The translations under genes were made by a program, and so were the position numbers. Below, one piece after another: positions 45,576 through 56,009 of a stretch of DNA of 64,000 bases. The stretch is from Leptolyngbya sp. FACHB-261 (GTDB lineage: Bacteria; Cyanobacteriota; Cyanobacteriia; FACHB-261), in the NCBI RefSeq assembly GCF_014696065.1, contig NZ_JACJPL010000027.1:868001-932000 (forward strand), given 5' to 3'. Under the pieces are notes generated by a model. It saw only the letters and a program-made list of their open reading frames with translations, ran no database searches and was not told the origin of the DNA. How positions within the stretch are numbered: position 1 is the stretch's first letter; each line of letters begins with the position of its first letter.

Positions 45576-46490
45576 TTAGGGGTAGACCATCTCGCTTGCC
45601 CGCAGCCAAGCGACTGGCAGAGAGCTGAGCTTACGAACCGTTGAGACGTAGGCACGCTGGCGAAACACCTCATACTGGTTGCGCTCAATGGCGTCCAGGA
45701 TGGCGCGATAGTTCATCAGCGCGGCCCAGACCGGCCAGCGAGCGTCACGCGATAAGGCACTGACTCCAGACTCGGCCCGGGCATAAAAGCCTCGGGCTCG
45801 CTCAATTTGGAAGCTCATTAGCGCCATCCAGCGGTCGTCCACCACATAGCTCAGCAGCTCTCGCTCCGTGTAGTCAAAGCGTTGCAGATCCTCTAGAGGA
45901 ATGTAAATTCTGCCGCGACGCGCGTCTTCACCGACATCACGCAAAATATTGGTGAGTTGCTTGGCAATACCCAGAGCGACCGCTTCCTGCGTAGAATCAC
46001 GCCCTTCAAAGCCCATCACCGAGGAGGACATCAAACCCACCGTTCCAGCCACCCGATAGCAATAGAGGTGCAGTTCCTCAAAGGTGGCATAGCGGTTCAG
46101 TTGCAGATCCATACGCTGGCCCGCAACCATATCCCGAAACGGTTCAATGGCTAGGGGGTAGCGCCTGATCACATCAACCAGGGCAACCTCGAAGTTATTG
46201 GTGGGCTTGAGGTCAAAGCAGGACTCTAGCCGCTTCTCCCAATCGTCGAGCGTTTCTAGGGTTGCAGTTTCGACTCTGATGCCGTCGACCAATTCATCGG
46301 TCATGCGGCACCAAGCGTACAGCGCCCAAATCGCTAGACGCTTGGGCTTGGGCATCAGCAGAGTCGCCAAGTAGAACGTCTTGCCGTACTTCTGGGTAAT
46401 GCGTCGACAGAGTTCGTACGCGTCCGGTACAGAGGCGAGGTCCGGTGAGGCCAGGATCGTCATTCCAGCAGGGTTAGAGCGTTGCAGCAT
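45576..46490 (-). CDS. crtB: Phytoene synthase
   Basis: 304 residues. The Asp-rich motifs of head-to-head prenyl synthases are present: WCRMTDELVDG (DELVD at about 64-68) and LRDVGEDARRGRIYIP. YGKTFYLATLLMP is the conserved start. CrtB condenses two geranylgeranyl diphosphates to phytoene, the entry to carotenoids. The ATG at 46490 lies seven bases after the crtP stop, so both are in one operon; an internal ATG nine codons on is an alternative start. Confidence 0.97.
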   Translation of the reverse strand: MLQRSNPAGMTILASPDLASVPDAYELCRRITQKYGKTFYLATLLMPKPKRLAIWALYAWCRMTDELVDGIRVETATLETLDDWEKRLESCFDLKPTNNFEVALVDVIRRYPLAIEPFRDMVAGQRMDLQLNRYATFEELHLYCYRVAGTVGLMSSSVMGFEGRDSTQEAVALGIAKQLTNILRDVGEDARRGRIYIPLEDLQRFDYTERELLSYVVDDRWMALMSFQIERARGFYARAESGVSALSRDARWPVWAALMNYRAILDAIERNQYEVFRQRAYVSTVRKLSSLPVAWLRASEMVYP

Positions 46491-46497
46491 TCAGGGA

Positions 46498-47910
<1,413 letters not shown>

Positions 47911-47935
47911 CTATCGCTACCGATCAGTGCCTTTC

Positions 47936-47960
47936 ATTATAAGTTACGAAGTGTTACACC
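47936..47960 (-). promoter_or_regulatory. crtP promoter with HLR1-like direct repeat
   Basis: Upstream of crtP the minus strand has a perfect -10 box TATAAT (plus positions 47936-47941), about 28 bp from the ATG. Directly beyond it the plus strand reads GTTACGAA-GT-GTTACACC (47943-47960): two copies of an 8-base half-site separated by 2 bases. The spacing and sequence resemble HLR1, the binding site of RpaB in high-light responses (consensus (G/T)TTACA(T/A)(T/A) repeated with 2 bases between). It occupies the -35 region, where no good TTGACA is present. RpaB control is inference. Confidence 0.4.
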
Positions 47961-47972
47961 TCAGCAGAGCGT

Positions 47973-50309
47973 CTATCCCAAATCAGAATTTGGGTCCAAC
48001 TCTTCGAGTGCTATGTCAGGCGGCAACACCATGCGATCAATAACAGTTTTGCGGCTCTCGCGTTTGCTCTGGAACTCGACAGCCACAGCTTCAAACGAAA
48101 TCTGAAAGCTGCCAAACGGAATCGTTACCTGAGTCGTCGCTTGACAACGCCCCCGACCATCTGAGGCAAAGTCCACCAAACACCGAGGACCATCAAGCAG
48201 CGAGCGGGTCTGGCAGTCTTTGAGCCAAAGCTTGGCGTAAACAGGGGGCACCCGCTCTGGCAGGGTCAGAGTCACGGGAACTGAATTACCCGCAACCAAC
48301 TCATCTGCAATGATCATTAGCTCCGGGATAGGAATGGCTTCTTGAGCCATCTGAGGTGTCACCAGCGAGAGCGACCCTGCATAAAGTTCAGGGACTAAAG
48401 CCCCTCCTGGCTCTTCGAGTTCAGGCTCAGGCAAATCGATCACAAATTCCTGAGCAGTTAGCCCAGCCTCTGGTCCCAGCACTGGCTCTTCGGCTTCTAA
48501 AGACTCTGCCTGAGCCACCGGGCCGTCCAGCAGAACATCAACATCCTGGACTGGCAACTCAGGCAGATCGGACTCTGGGCTTGGCTCCTCCTCGGAAGCA
48601 CGCGCTTTGCGTCCATCTGTAAAATCTGCCAATAGCGCTGGCATTTCAGGATCAATAGCTAAAGCATTGAGAAGACTGAAAAACCGAGTGGCAAGTTCTA
48701 GAGATCGAAATTCCTGGGCAACTGAATTGCTCAAACTGTGAGGTTCGGTCTCCTGTGAGGAGACTGGCGGCGGATTTAAGGGCTCGCCTGGTTGCACAAC
48801 AGTCTGCTCAACCAGCAGGTCAGATTGCTCAACTTCAACCTCAGTGGGTGATGCTGTCTGCCCCAACCCATTGGCTTCTGGAGCTATTGGCCAATCCAGA
48901 CGAGCAACCGGGCGACCAAAAGAAGGCAGTTCTGGCCCTTTACGGATGCTTTCAGAGATGGAAGGTGTCAGCCGTAGCAGCGGGGGCAGGCTAGCAGATC
49001 TGGCCAGACGAGGGGTTGCCGGTTCGGGGGCTGCCTTAAAAACTGGAATCACCGGTTCTGGACCGGCAGGAACCGAGGGGGGACTGTCTGCTTCAGAATT
49101 TAGCCCCAGCACGATGGCTTCCAGGTCAGGAGAAACCATCTGCAAGAGTTCTTCAAGCTGGCAGGTGATCGTGAAGGTTTGGCTGACCGTAACCGTCTCA
49201 CCAACATCCTCGCGAAGATCCTGGTCAGCCGACTCCTCAGTAGATACTTCAGACAAGGCTGACTCATCGCTGTATAGCGTCACCTCACCCAGCAGAACCT
49301 GGGTTTCGAAATCGGACGGAATGCTGATGGTGCAGGTGAAGGGAAAGGGCAGCAACCGCTCAGGCAGAGTTTGCCGGATGTCTAAGAGAACTTCCAGGGT
49401 CTGAGGATCGCGCAGACAGATTTGAATATCACCGGGGCTATTGACCTGTCCTGAGAGCGTCAAGTTCTCACCGCGTCGGGCTAAGTAAGTATGCTGGTCC
49501 AAGGTCAGAGCTGGACCGGCTAGCGCTGCATTTGCGGGAACTGAGGACGCAATTGCCTCTAATGGTTCAGGTTCGAGCTGTTCTAATTCGGGCTGTTCTG
49601 ATCCGAGTTGTTCTAGTTCAGGCCGTTCTAATTCGGGTCTTTCTAATTCAGGCCTATAGGCTGGCGAGTGCAGAACCTGGGCAACTTCATCAAAGACTTG
49701 AGCAACGACCTGTTCAGACAACTGTTCAGCCAGACGCAGCAGACGCTCGACGGCATCCGGCCCAGCAGGTTCGACCTGAATTTGCTCCACTGTTACCAAG
49801 GGTTGAGCTTCAGGCGGATCAACAGCAGGCAGCTCGGCTGGCTCAGCAAGCGGTTCTACCTCAACCCAGGCTTGGCTAGGTGCTTCAGATTTCTCGGAGC
49901 CATTCTCAGGCTCATCTTCTGGTTGAGCTGAGTGGAAGGGCTCTTCCCAGAAGTTGCCCTCTCGATCACTCAAGGGCAGAACCTGAAGTTGCAGGGTAGT
50001 GACTTTGGTTTGCTCTAGGTCCGAGCAACTCATCTCCCAAAGACCTGGGGGCAACTCGGTAAAGGGAAAGACCACCACCAGCCCTTCGGCGTTAGTCTGC
50101 GCCGCCCGCCGCCGCAAATTAGGCGACTGGTCGGAGGCAAAGTCCGGATCAGGCTGGTAGGTAAGCTTGATATGGGCAGGACTATCGAGCTGTTCGGAGC
50201 GAGCAATCACCCGGTAACGCCCCTCCAAAATTTCCACGTTCGGAGGTTCCAGAGGCAGCCAGGTGGTGTCCCCTTCTTTCTGTAGCAGGAATTCCCAGTA
50301 ATCCATCAT
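47973..50309 (-). CDS. Large acidic Pro/Glu-rich hypothetical protein
   Basis: 778 residues from ATG 50309 (MMDYWEFLLQKEGD); an upstream start at 50360 adds 17 residues. The first 120 residues (WEFLLQKEGDTTWLPLEPPNVEILEGRYRVIARS...) form a compact beta domain. A long acidic, Pro/Glu-rich middle follows, with repeats of ELERP and ELEQL (about 240-270) and at least two Ig-like beta segments (LTLDQHTYLARRGENLTLSGQV; LMIIADELVAGNSVPVTLTLPERVPPVYAKLW). No signal peptide or membrane helix. The build suggests a scaffold or adhesive protein. I do not recognise a family with known function. Confidence 0.75.
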   Translation of the reverse strand: MMDYWEFLLQKEGDTTWLPLEPPNVEILEGRYRVIARSEQLDSPAHIKLTYQPDPDFASDQSPNLRRRAAQTNAEGLVVVFPFTELPPGLWEMSCSDLEQTKVTTLQLQVLPLSDREGNFWEEPFHSAQPEDEPENGSEKSEAPSQAWVEVEPLAEPAELPAVDPPEAQPLVTVEQIQVEPAGPDAVERLLRLAEQLSEQVVAQVFDEVAQVLHSPAYRPELERPELERPELEQLGSEQPELEQLEPEPLEAIASSVPANAALAGPALTLDQHTYLARRGENLTLSGQVNSPGDIQICLRDPQTLEVLLDIRQTLPERLLPFPFTCTISIPSDFETQVLLGEVTLYSDESALSEVSTEESADQDLREDVGETVTVSQTFTITCQLEELLQMVSPDLEAIVLGLNSEADSPPSVPAGPEPVIPVFKAAPEPATPRLARSASLPPLLRLTPSISESIRKGPELPSFGRPVARLDWPIAPEANGLGQTASPTEVEVEQSDLLVEQTVVQPGEPLNPPPVSSQETEPHSLSNSVAQEFRSLELATRFFSLLNALAIDPEMPALLADFTDGRKARASEEEPSPESDLPELPVQDVDVLLDGPVAQAESLEAEEPVLGPEAGLTAQEFVIDLPEPELEEPGGALVPELYAGSLSLVTPQMAQEAIPIPELMIIADELVAGNSVPVTLTLPERVPPVYAKLWLKDCQTRSLLDGPRCLVDFASDGRGRCQATTQVTIPFGSFQISFEAVAVEFQSKRESRKTVIDRMVLPPDIALEELDPNSDLG
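49580..49654. repeat. Five 15-bp tandem repeats inside the acidic protein gene
   Basis: Units of GTTCTAATTCGGGCT type, repeated at 15-bp spacing from 49580 to 49654, encode the pentapeptide series PELER/PELEQ on the minus strand. Copies differ by a few bases, so expansion is not very recent. Confidence 0.75.
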
Positions 50310-50429
50310 GGAAGGGCAGCTTTGAGACTGGCGGGTGAGCTGGGGAGCCCGTGATAACACTCCAGGTTAAACCAGCTTGCCTGTGCTGTTAGAACAATAC
50401 AAAATGCTAAGCGTTAGGCGCCTCTGTAA

Positions 50430-51704
50430 CTAAGCCTCTGAACTGGTTCTAAACAAACTCTGCGCTTCAGTAAGTAGCTGCGTTTGCGCCAGAGTTCGCT
50501 GTTCGCCTGACTTCAACCACTTGATTTGTACTGTTCCAGCTTGGGTTTCTTCGTCCCCTAGAACTAAAGCGACTGAAGCTCCACTGCGGTCTGCCCGTTT
50601 GAATTGCTTACTAAAAGCGCTACTGCTGAGGTCCAGCTCTACGCCTAGCCCCTGCTGACGCAGTTGTCGGGCCAATTTCAAAGCATTGGCCTCTGCCAAA
50701 GAGCCCTTGGAAATGATGTAAACATCGATCTCGGTTGCCGATAAAGGCTGCAATCGCTGTAACAGCAAGACCAGGCGTTCTAGACCAATTGCCCAACCCA
50801 CAGCCGGGGTCGCTGGTCCGCCCAATTCGCTGACTAAGCCGTCGTAGCGTCCACCGCCACCCACCGCTGACTGAGCACCCAAAGCCCCTGACTGAAATTC
50901 GAAAGCAGTATGGGTGTAATAGTCCAAGCCGCGCACGAGGCGAGGGTTGAGCCGGTAGCCAATGTCCAAATCGCTGAGCAAAGCCTGGACCTGGTCGAAA
51001 TGCACCTTCGAGTCCGGTCCCAGGTAGTCGAGAATGCTAGGTGCGGCAACGGCAATCGCTTGAGTTCGAGGATCTTTGCTATCCAGAATTCGTAGGGGAT
51101 TACGGCTCAAGCGGTCTTGAGAGTCGGCGTCTAGCTCCTGCTGGTAGGGCGTGAAATAGTCCACTAGAGCGGCGCGGTAGCGCTGACGGTCTTCGGGGTT
51201 ACCCACCGAATTCAATTCCAGACTCAGGTCAGTGATACCCAGCTGCGTCAAAAAGTCGTTGAACAGCGCGATCACCTCGACATCAGCACGGGGATCACGG
51301 CTGCCAATTACCTCAATGCCGAGTTGGTGAAATTGGCGCTGTCGACCGGCCTGCGGGCGCTCGTAGCGAAACATGGGGCCGAGATACCACAGGCGCTGGA
51401 CACCGCCCTGAGCCTGCAAACCATGCTCGATATAAGCCCGGACAACGCCAGCTGTACCTTCTGGGCGTAGGGTGAGCGAGCGACCGCCTCGGTCCTCAAA
51501 GGTGTACATCTCTTTGCCTACAACATCGGTGGCCTCACCAATGCCTCGCTCAAAGAGGTCAGTCTGCTCGAACAGAGGGGTGCGAATTTCCTGGTATGCG
51601 GCTTGCGGTAGGAGCGTCCGGGCTACGGCTTCTAGCCGCTGCCAGTAAGCAATTTCGTCGGCCAGGATGTCACGGGTGCCCCGTGAAGCCTGAATTGATC
51701 CCAT
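50430..51704 (-). CDS. hisS: Histidyl-tRNA synthetase
   Basis: 424 residues, ATG start. Class II motif 2 region [23 protein letters not shown], histidine-A motif [15 protein letters not shown] and motif 3 [15 protein letters not shown] are intact; the C-terminal anticodon-binding domain ends with [15 protein letters not shown]. It charges tRNA-His. The N-terminal [17 protein letters not shown] is the usual start. Lies downstream of pedR and the small gene on the same strand, 29 bp away. Confidence 0.97.
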   Translation of the reverse strand: MGSIQASRGTRDILADEIAYWQRLEAVARTLLPQAAYQEIRTPLFEQTDLFERGIGEATDVVGKEMYTFEDRGGRSLTLRPEGTAGVVRAYIEHGLQAQGGVQRLWYLGPMFRYERPQAGRQRQFHQLGIEVIGSRDPRADVEVIALFNDFLTQLGITDLSLELNSVGNPEDRQRYRAALVDYFTPYQQELDADSQDRLSRNPLRILDSKDPRTQAIAVAAPSILDYLGPDSKVHFDQVQALLSDLDIGYRLNPRLVRGLDYYTHTAFEFQSGALGAQSAVGGGGRYDGLVSELGGPATPAVGWAIGLERLVLLLQRLQPLSATEIDVYIISKGSLAEANALKLARQLRQQGLGVELDLSSSAFSKQFKRADRSGASVALVLGDEETQAGTVQIKWLKSGEQRTLAQTQLLTEAQSLFRTSSEA

Positions 51705-51733
51705 TCTTTGATAACCCCCCTGTTTATACCGGT

Positions 51734-52024
51734 TTAGGCCGGATCTTTAGTCACCCAGAGGCCGTACCGCTCTTGGTAAAAGGCCAGAATTGTCTCTAGA
51801 TAACGCTGCTCAGTCGCGTCCAAGTCCACCGGTTGCTCGATCCACAGGCCACCGATCTGGCTCTGCTGATAGTCAAACGTCTGGCTCTGCTGCCAGATCA
51901 ATTCAGTCTGAACTCCCCGTACCTGCTGCAAGTGAGCGGCCACCTCACGGTAGACCGCTAGAGGCATTTGCTCACAAGCCAGCTGATAGCGGCGAGTGGG
52001 ATTTACCTTAGGATGCAGCGTCAT
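51734..52024 (-). CDS. Small conserved-looking hypothetical protein, 96 residues
   Basis: ATG at 52024 gives [37 protein letters not shown], followed by [26 protein letters not shown] and a C-terminal helix ([16 protein letters not shown]). It is compact, with an alternating strand/helix pattern and many Gln residues. I do not recognise a characterised family. Its start overlaps the end of pedR by 17 bp, so it is probably co-transcribed with pedR and hisS. A longer frame starting at 52105 would read mostly through pedR and is unlikely. Confidence 0.7.
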   Translation of the reverse strand: MTLHPKVNPTRRYQLACEQMPLAVYREVAAHLQQVRGVQTELIWQQSQTFDYQQSQIGGLWIEQPVDLDATEQRYLETILAFYQERYGLWVTKDPA

Positions 52025-52286
52025 CGCGAGGCAAGTCCAGAGTGCAACAGTTGACTTGGTCCAGACAGACCTTGCCCCATTGAAGTGCCCAGCGAACCAG
52101 AGCAACCCGGTTCTCAGTACTGGTTTTGTTGAGGATGTTACTGACGTGGTTATCTACGGTCCGCTTGCTGATATCGAGTTTTTCAGCGATTTCTTGATTG
52201 GTCAAACCGGAGGCGACCAGTTCAATTACCTGAAGCTCCCGATCGGAGAGGACGTCATTGTTGCCCTGAGGGCTGCTGGTCATCAT
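52008..52286 (-). CDS. pedR: PedR-like LuxR-type transcriptional regulator
   Basis: 92 residues from ATG 52286, preceded by GGGAAAGG. Almost the whole protein is one LuxR-type helix-turn-helix: LSDRELQVIELVASGLTNQEIAEKLDISKRTVDNHVSNIL (about 13-52). A C-terminal segment has cysteines (WGKVCLDQVNCC). This matches PedR, a small stand-alone regulator in cyanobacteria that senses photosynthetic electron transport through thioredoxin and a cysteine disulfide, changing genes for light acclimation. There is no receiver domain. The frame extends upstream to 52385, but those 33 residues are unconserved. Confidence 0.82.
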   Translation of the reverse strand: MMTSSPQGNNDVLSDRELQVIELVASGLTNQEIAEKLDISKRTVDNHVSNILNKTSTENRVALVRWALQWGKVCLDQVNCCTLDLPRDDAAS

Positions 52287-52374
52287 GCCTTTCCCTGTAG
52301 ATCTACCTATTGCGGCTCTTCCAATTTTATGGGAAGTAGCAGGGTTTCGACGGCAGCAGAAGGGATGATTATAC

Positions 52375-53550
52375 CTAGACCCCAACTCGATTGCTGGCTA
52401 ACTCCTGCACAATGGCCCTAGCCCACCTATCTGCCTCCACAATGTCTTCCAAGCGAGGCGTGATGCAGTTATGAGCGGCGTGACGGTCGCAGGTTGCGGC
52501 AATCAAGCGGGGAATGTCGAGAAATTGGATAGCTTCTTGCAGGAACAGCGCCACAGCCTGCTCGTTGGCGGCATTGAGCACAGCCGGCATCGTACCACCA
52601 GCGCGCCCGGCTGCATAAGCCAGATCCATGCAGGGGTATTTATCCCGGTCGGGCTCACGGAAGGTCAGGCTGCCGGCTTTCACTAGGTCCAGAGGTTCCC
52701 AATCGGTATAAATCCGCTCCGGCCAGGAGAGCGCATACAGCAGGGGCAACCGCATATCTGGCCAGCCCAACTGCGCCAGCATCGAAGTGTCTTGCAGCTC
52801 GATCAAGGAGTGGATGATGCTTTGGGGGTGGATCACAATATCGATGCGGTCGTAATCTAGCCCGAATAGAAAATGCGCTTCGATAACTTCCAGACCCTTG
52901 TTCATTAGGGTGGCAGAGTCGATGGTAATCTTACGACCCATCGACCAGTTGGGATGCTTGAGCGCATCAGCAACCTTGACGTCTTTGAGCTTTTCAACCG
53001 GCCAATCGCGGAAGGCTCCACCCGAAGCGGTCAGCAGAATTCGGCGCAGTCCCTTGTCTGGGACACCTTGCAGGCACTGAAAGATCGCGGAGTGCTCGGA
53101 GTCGGCAGGTAGTAGCTTAACGCCATGCTTAGCCACCAGAGGCAGCACAACTGGCCCGCCAGCAATCAGCGTTTCTTTGTTGGCTAGAGCAATATCCTTA
53201 CCGGCTTCGATCGCAGCCAAAGTAGGCAACAGGCCAGCGCAACCGACAATGCCAGTCACCACAGCCTGCGCATCGCCGTAGCGAGCCACCTCAATCACCC
53301 CTTCTTCGCCGGTCAATAGGATGGGCTGGGTGTCCAAGTCCGCAATCGCTGCCTTCAGTTCCGGCAACTTGCTAGGGTTGCACAGCGCCACAATTTCTGG
53401 TCGAAACTGGCGTATTTGGGCGGCCAACAGATCCACATTGTTACCGGCTGCCAAGCCCACCAGGCGAAACTGATCCGGGTGATGGGCCACGATATCTAAG
53501 GTCTGGGTGCCAATCGAACCAGTTGAACCGAGCAGGGTGATTGCTTTCAC
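52375..53550 (-). CDS. dxr: 1-deoxy-D-xylulose 5-phosphate reductoisomerase
   Basis: 391 residues, GTG start. NADPH site [15 protein letters not shown] at 5-19, [12 protein letters not shown], the substrate/metal site [55 protein letters not shown] and a C-terminal [15 protein letters not shown] makes methylerythritol phosphate, the committed MEP-pathway step. It lies 88 bp upstream of the pedR start on the same strand. Confidence 0.97.
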   Translation of the reverse strand: MKAITLLGSTGSIGTQTLDIVAHHPDQFRLVGLAAGNNVDLLAAQIRQFRPEIVALCNPSKLPELKAAIADLDTQPILLTGEEGVIEVARYGDAQAVVTGIVGCAGLLPTLAAIEAGKDIALANKETLIAGGPVVLPLVAKHGVKLLPADSEHSAIFQCLQGVPDKGLRRILLTASGGAFRDWPVEKLKDVKVADALKHPNWSMGRKITIDSATLMNKGLEVIEAHFLFGLDYDRIDIVIHPQSIIHSLIELQDTSMLAQLGWPDMRLPLLYALSWPERIYTDWEPLDLVKAGSLTFREPDRDKYPCMDLAYAAGRAGGTMPAVLNAANEQAVALFLQEAIQFLDIPRLIAATCDRHAAHNCITPRLEDIVEADRWARAIVQELASNRVGV

Positions 53551-54062
53551 AGGACCGAAGGGTAAGGTGGGCTACCCGCATTATCCATGAATTAGGGCCT
53601 TGGGCTTTTTCGAAGACTTCAATTTTAAAAGGCTCAATCTCTTGGCATTGTCCTACCGCAGCAATTTCAAGTACATCGCTAGGTACAAGCATTAGAGACT
53701 CAGTGACTGAGATATTACTGAGTTCTGCTGGTATCAGTTTAATCTTGGTTAGGAATAAGGCAGCATTAGAAATCCGTATCAAAAACTCGTATTAGGAATC
53801 AGCTCAATATTTGACCTCGCCTGTTTTTGATAGGAAATTCCAATCTCTCCTATTGAATATCGAGAAAACCCCAACTAAAGAGGATTTGCTGATCGCTTTT
53901 CCCTGAGATCTTTGCGGAGATGTTTGCTAAGGACAATTGGCGAATCTCTCACAGGTTTCTCATTTCTCAGGTGAGTTTCTGATTGAGGAACTATTGTGTT
54001 GGCCTGACGTCTTCGCCACAGGCTGAGATATGCCGAAAGTTCAATTAAGGATGGTGAATGTG
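53551..54062. other. Divergent intergenic region
   Basis: About 510 bp, AT-rich, between dxr (minus) and the Pro/Thr-rich gene (plus). Overlapping frames at 53441-53782 (minus) and 53541-53795 (plus) have no ribosome sites and overlap each other, so I do not accept them. AAGGA at 54046-54050 is the ribosome site of the next gene. Confidence 0.45.
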
Positions 54063-54551
54063 ATGCAGACTAAAGCTCTAACTTTTATTGGCGCAGCCAT
54101 CGCTTTAGCATTAGCGAGTGGTACGGCTGTTGCTCAATCGAGTGGTAGTTCTGAAGTTCAGCTTTCGCCACAAGGGCGACGGATTTTGTGTGAGCGTTTC
54201 CCGCTCAATTCTCGTTGTACTGGAGGGGCTACCTCTGGCGCGACAACACCTGCACCGGCTAGCACCCCTGCGACCAGCACGGTTCAGCCGACCGCAACCC
54301 CGACCCCAGCTACTACACCTGCCCCCTTGGGAACCCCCAACAGCACGCCTGGAACGCTGGAAACGCCCAGCAGCGTTCCTGAGCCCACCGGCACGCCTCG
54401 CACCCTACCTGAGACAACTGACACGCCGGGTAGTCTGCCTGAATCCACGCCCCGTACCCTACCTGAGCCAACGACAACGCCGGGCAGCCCCTTAACCCCT
54501 AGTGGCACCCCAGCACCTGGTTCAGGTTCGGGTTCAGGTTCAGGCATGTAA
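54063..54551 (+). CDS. Secreted Pro/Thr-rich low-complexity protein
   Basis: 162 residues from ATG 54063, with AAGGA about 12 bases upstream (in-frame ATGs at 54051 and earlier are alternatives). A signal peptide (ALTFIGAAIALALASGTAVAQ) is followed by a short region with two Cys (ILCERFPLNSRCTGG), then about 90 residues of Pro/Thr/Ser repeats such as TPAPAST, PGTLETP and GTPRTLPE, and a Gly-Ser tail. Such tracts are often O-glycosylated wall or sheath linkers. Function unknown. A good terminator follows. Confidence 0.75.
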   Translation: MQTKALTFIGAAIALALASGTAVAQSSGSSEVQLSPQGRRILCERFPLNSRCTGGATSGATTPAPASTPATSTVQPTATPTPATTPAPLGTPNSTPGTLETPSSVPEPTGTPRTLPETTDTPGSLPESTPRTLPEPTTTPGSPLTPSGTPAPGSGSGSGSGM

Positions 54552-54583
54552 AGCGACGGCTTCAGTTCTACTCTTTGTTAGAC

Positions 54584-54623
54584 ACACTCCCCCTAGTTGG
54601 ATTTAAGCGGGGGAGTGTTTTTT
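54584..54623 (+). terminator. Intrinsic terminator of the Pro/Thr-rich gene
   Basis: ACACTCCCCC (54584-54593) pairs with GGGGGAGTGT (54609-54618), followed by a run of T residues. Stem of 10 bp with a 15-nt loop. Confidence 0.9.
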
Positions 54624-54821
54624 GCGGTTTGGCCCCAAACTTAGTGCCATTTCTGCATGGAGAACCCAACTTGACCAACACATTAGTACAGCAGTTCAAC
54701 CCCGTTGTCGGGCTCGATTAGAGTTAATAGACCCCAGATTTTGACGCTGGACTCGGCGGAACCAGGCAATCTGTCATGCTGGATCTGCCAGCGACCTTCC
54801 TGATTCTGAGATATCCCGCTT

Positions 54822-56009
54822 ATGACGACGTGGCAAGATCCCAAACTATTAGTTCTGCTGGCAGCAGGCTCGCTAATTGTCATGGTGGGCGCGGTGATTG
54901 CGCCAATCTTGCCTGAGATCGTGAACCAACTCCATCTCGATCCAAGCAGTGCTGGTAGCTTGGTGAGCTTGCATTACTTGACGGTAGGGCTGGCCAGCCC
55001 TCTGTGCGGCATCTTAGCTGACCGCATTGGTCAACTGCGCTTGTTAATTCCTTGTCTAGTGCTCTATGCCCTGTTTGGGGTGTCAGGCGCCTTCTTACAA
55101 GACTTCACGCTTTTGTTGGTATCGCGGGGCTTGCTGGGAGCAGCCAGTGGGGGCATTGCTGCCGCCAGTCTTGGCTTACTCAGCAGGTTGTATCAAGGGG
55201 AAGACCGTTCGCAAGCTATCGCCTACGTCTCTAGTACGCTTACTCTGGCTAACATTGTTTACCCACTCCTAGGCGGTTGGCTGGGCGCTATTCATTGGCA
55301 ATGGGCGTTCTACCTGTACGGCTTAGCGTTGCCTCTGGGGATCTGGGCGCTCTACGTTTTTCAGGAAGACGCCCTTGCCCTGAGCCAGCCCAAGGGAGCA
55401 ACAGATAGCTCAGACACCAGCAACAGTGACTTGTTCCAGGTTCTATGGCGGATTGAAATCTGGCAACTCTTGCTGACGCTCACCTTGGTTTCGGGCGCTG
55501 TGTATGGGGTAGTCGTCTATCTGCCTCTTTATCTCAAAGCGACGCTGGGAACTGGGGCTGGGTTGAACGGGACACTCTTGGCGACACAAGCGATTGGGGC
55601 CGCAGTCGTTTCAGCCTTTGGCGTTCGGCGCTTAACCAACCGGCTGGGAATTGACGGCACCTTTGCGGTGGGGTTTGGTCTGATGGCTTTGAGCCTAATC
55701 GCTATTCCAAACTTGCATCAGCTTTACTGGCTAGTGCCGGTCACAGTCCTGTTTGGCCTGGGGTTTGGCATTGTCACTCCCAGCCTTTACAGTGTCCTGG
55801 CAGATCTTACGCCTCTTAAACTACAGTCCAGCGTCTTGGCAGCGGGGACCGGAGCCGGTTTTTTGGGCCAGTTTCTATCGCCCATCCTGCTAGGGCAAGT
55901 TTTCGCTACAGCTGGTGTAACAGGGGTGTTTTATACGGTTGCAACTGTCATTATGGGCGCGGGCGCTGCCTCGGTGCTGCTGTTGAGGCGGTACTTTAAA
56001 TCCAATTGA
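54822..56009 (+). CDS. Major facilitator superfamily transporter
   Basis: 395 residues with about 12 hydrophobic segments. LLAAGSLIVMVGAVIAPILPEIV is TM1; the MFS loop 2-3 motif reads GILADRIGQLRLL. RGLLGAASGGIAAASLGLLSRLYQGEDRSQAIAYVSS is in TM4-5, typical of drug:H+ antiporter-1 (12-TM) members. The second half opens with IEIWQLLLTLTLVSGAVYGVVVYLP. Substrate unknown; efflux of small molecules is likely by family. The 3' end overlaps the convergent GH3 gene by 14 bp. Confidence 0.88.
   Translation: MTTWQDPKLLVLLAAGSLIVMVGAVIAPILPEIVNQLHLDPSSAGSLVSLHYLTVGLASPLCGILADRIGQLRLLIPCLVLYALFGVSGAFLQDFTLLLVSRGLLGAASGGIAAASLGLLSRLYQGEDRSQAIAYVSSTLTLANIVYPLLGGWLGAIHWQWAFYLYGLALPLGIWALYVFQEDALALSQPKGATDSSDTSNSDLFQVLWRIEIWQLLLTLTLVSGAVYGVVVYLPLYLKATLGTGAGLNGTLLATQAIGAAVVSAFGVRRLTNRLGIDGTFAVGFGLMALSLIAIPNLHQLYWLVPVTVLFGLGFGIVTPSLYSVLADLTPLKLQSSVLAAGTGAGFLGQFLSPILLGQVFATAGVTGVFYTVATVIMGAGAASVLLLRRYFKSN

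Noticed and set aside
53441-53795. Overlapping antisense frames upstream of dxr
   Set aside because: They overlap each other and the start of dxr, with no ribosome sites and no recognisable domains.
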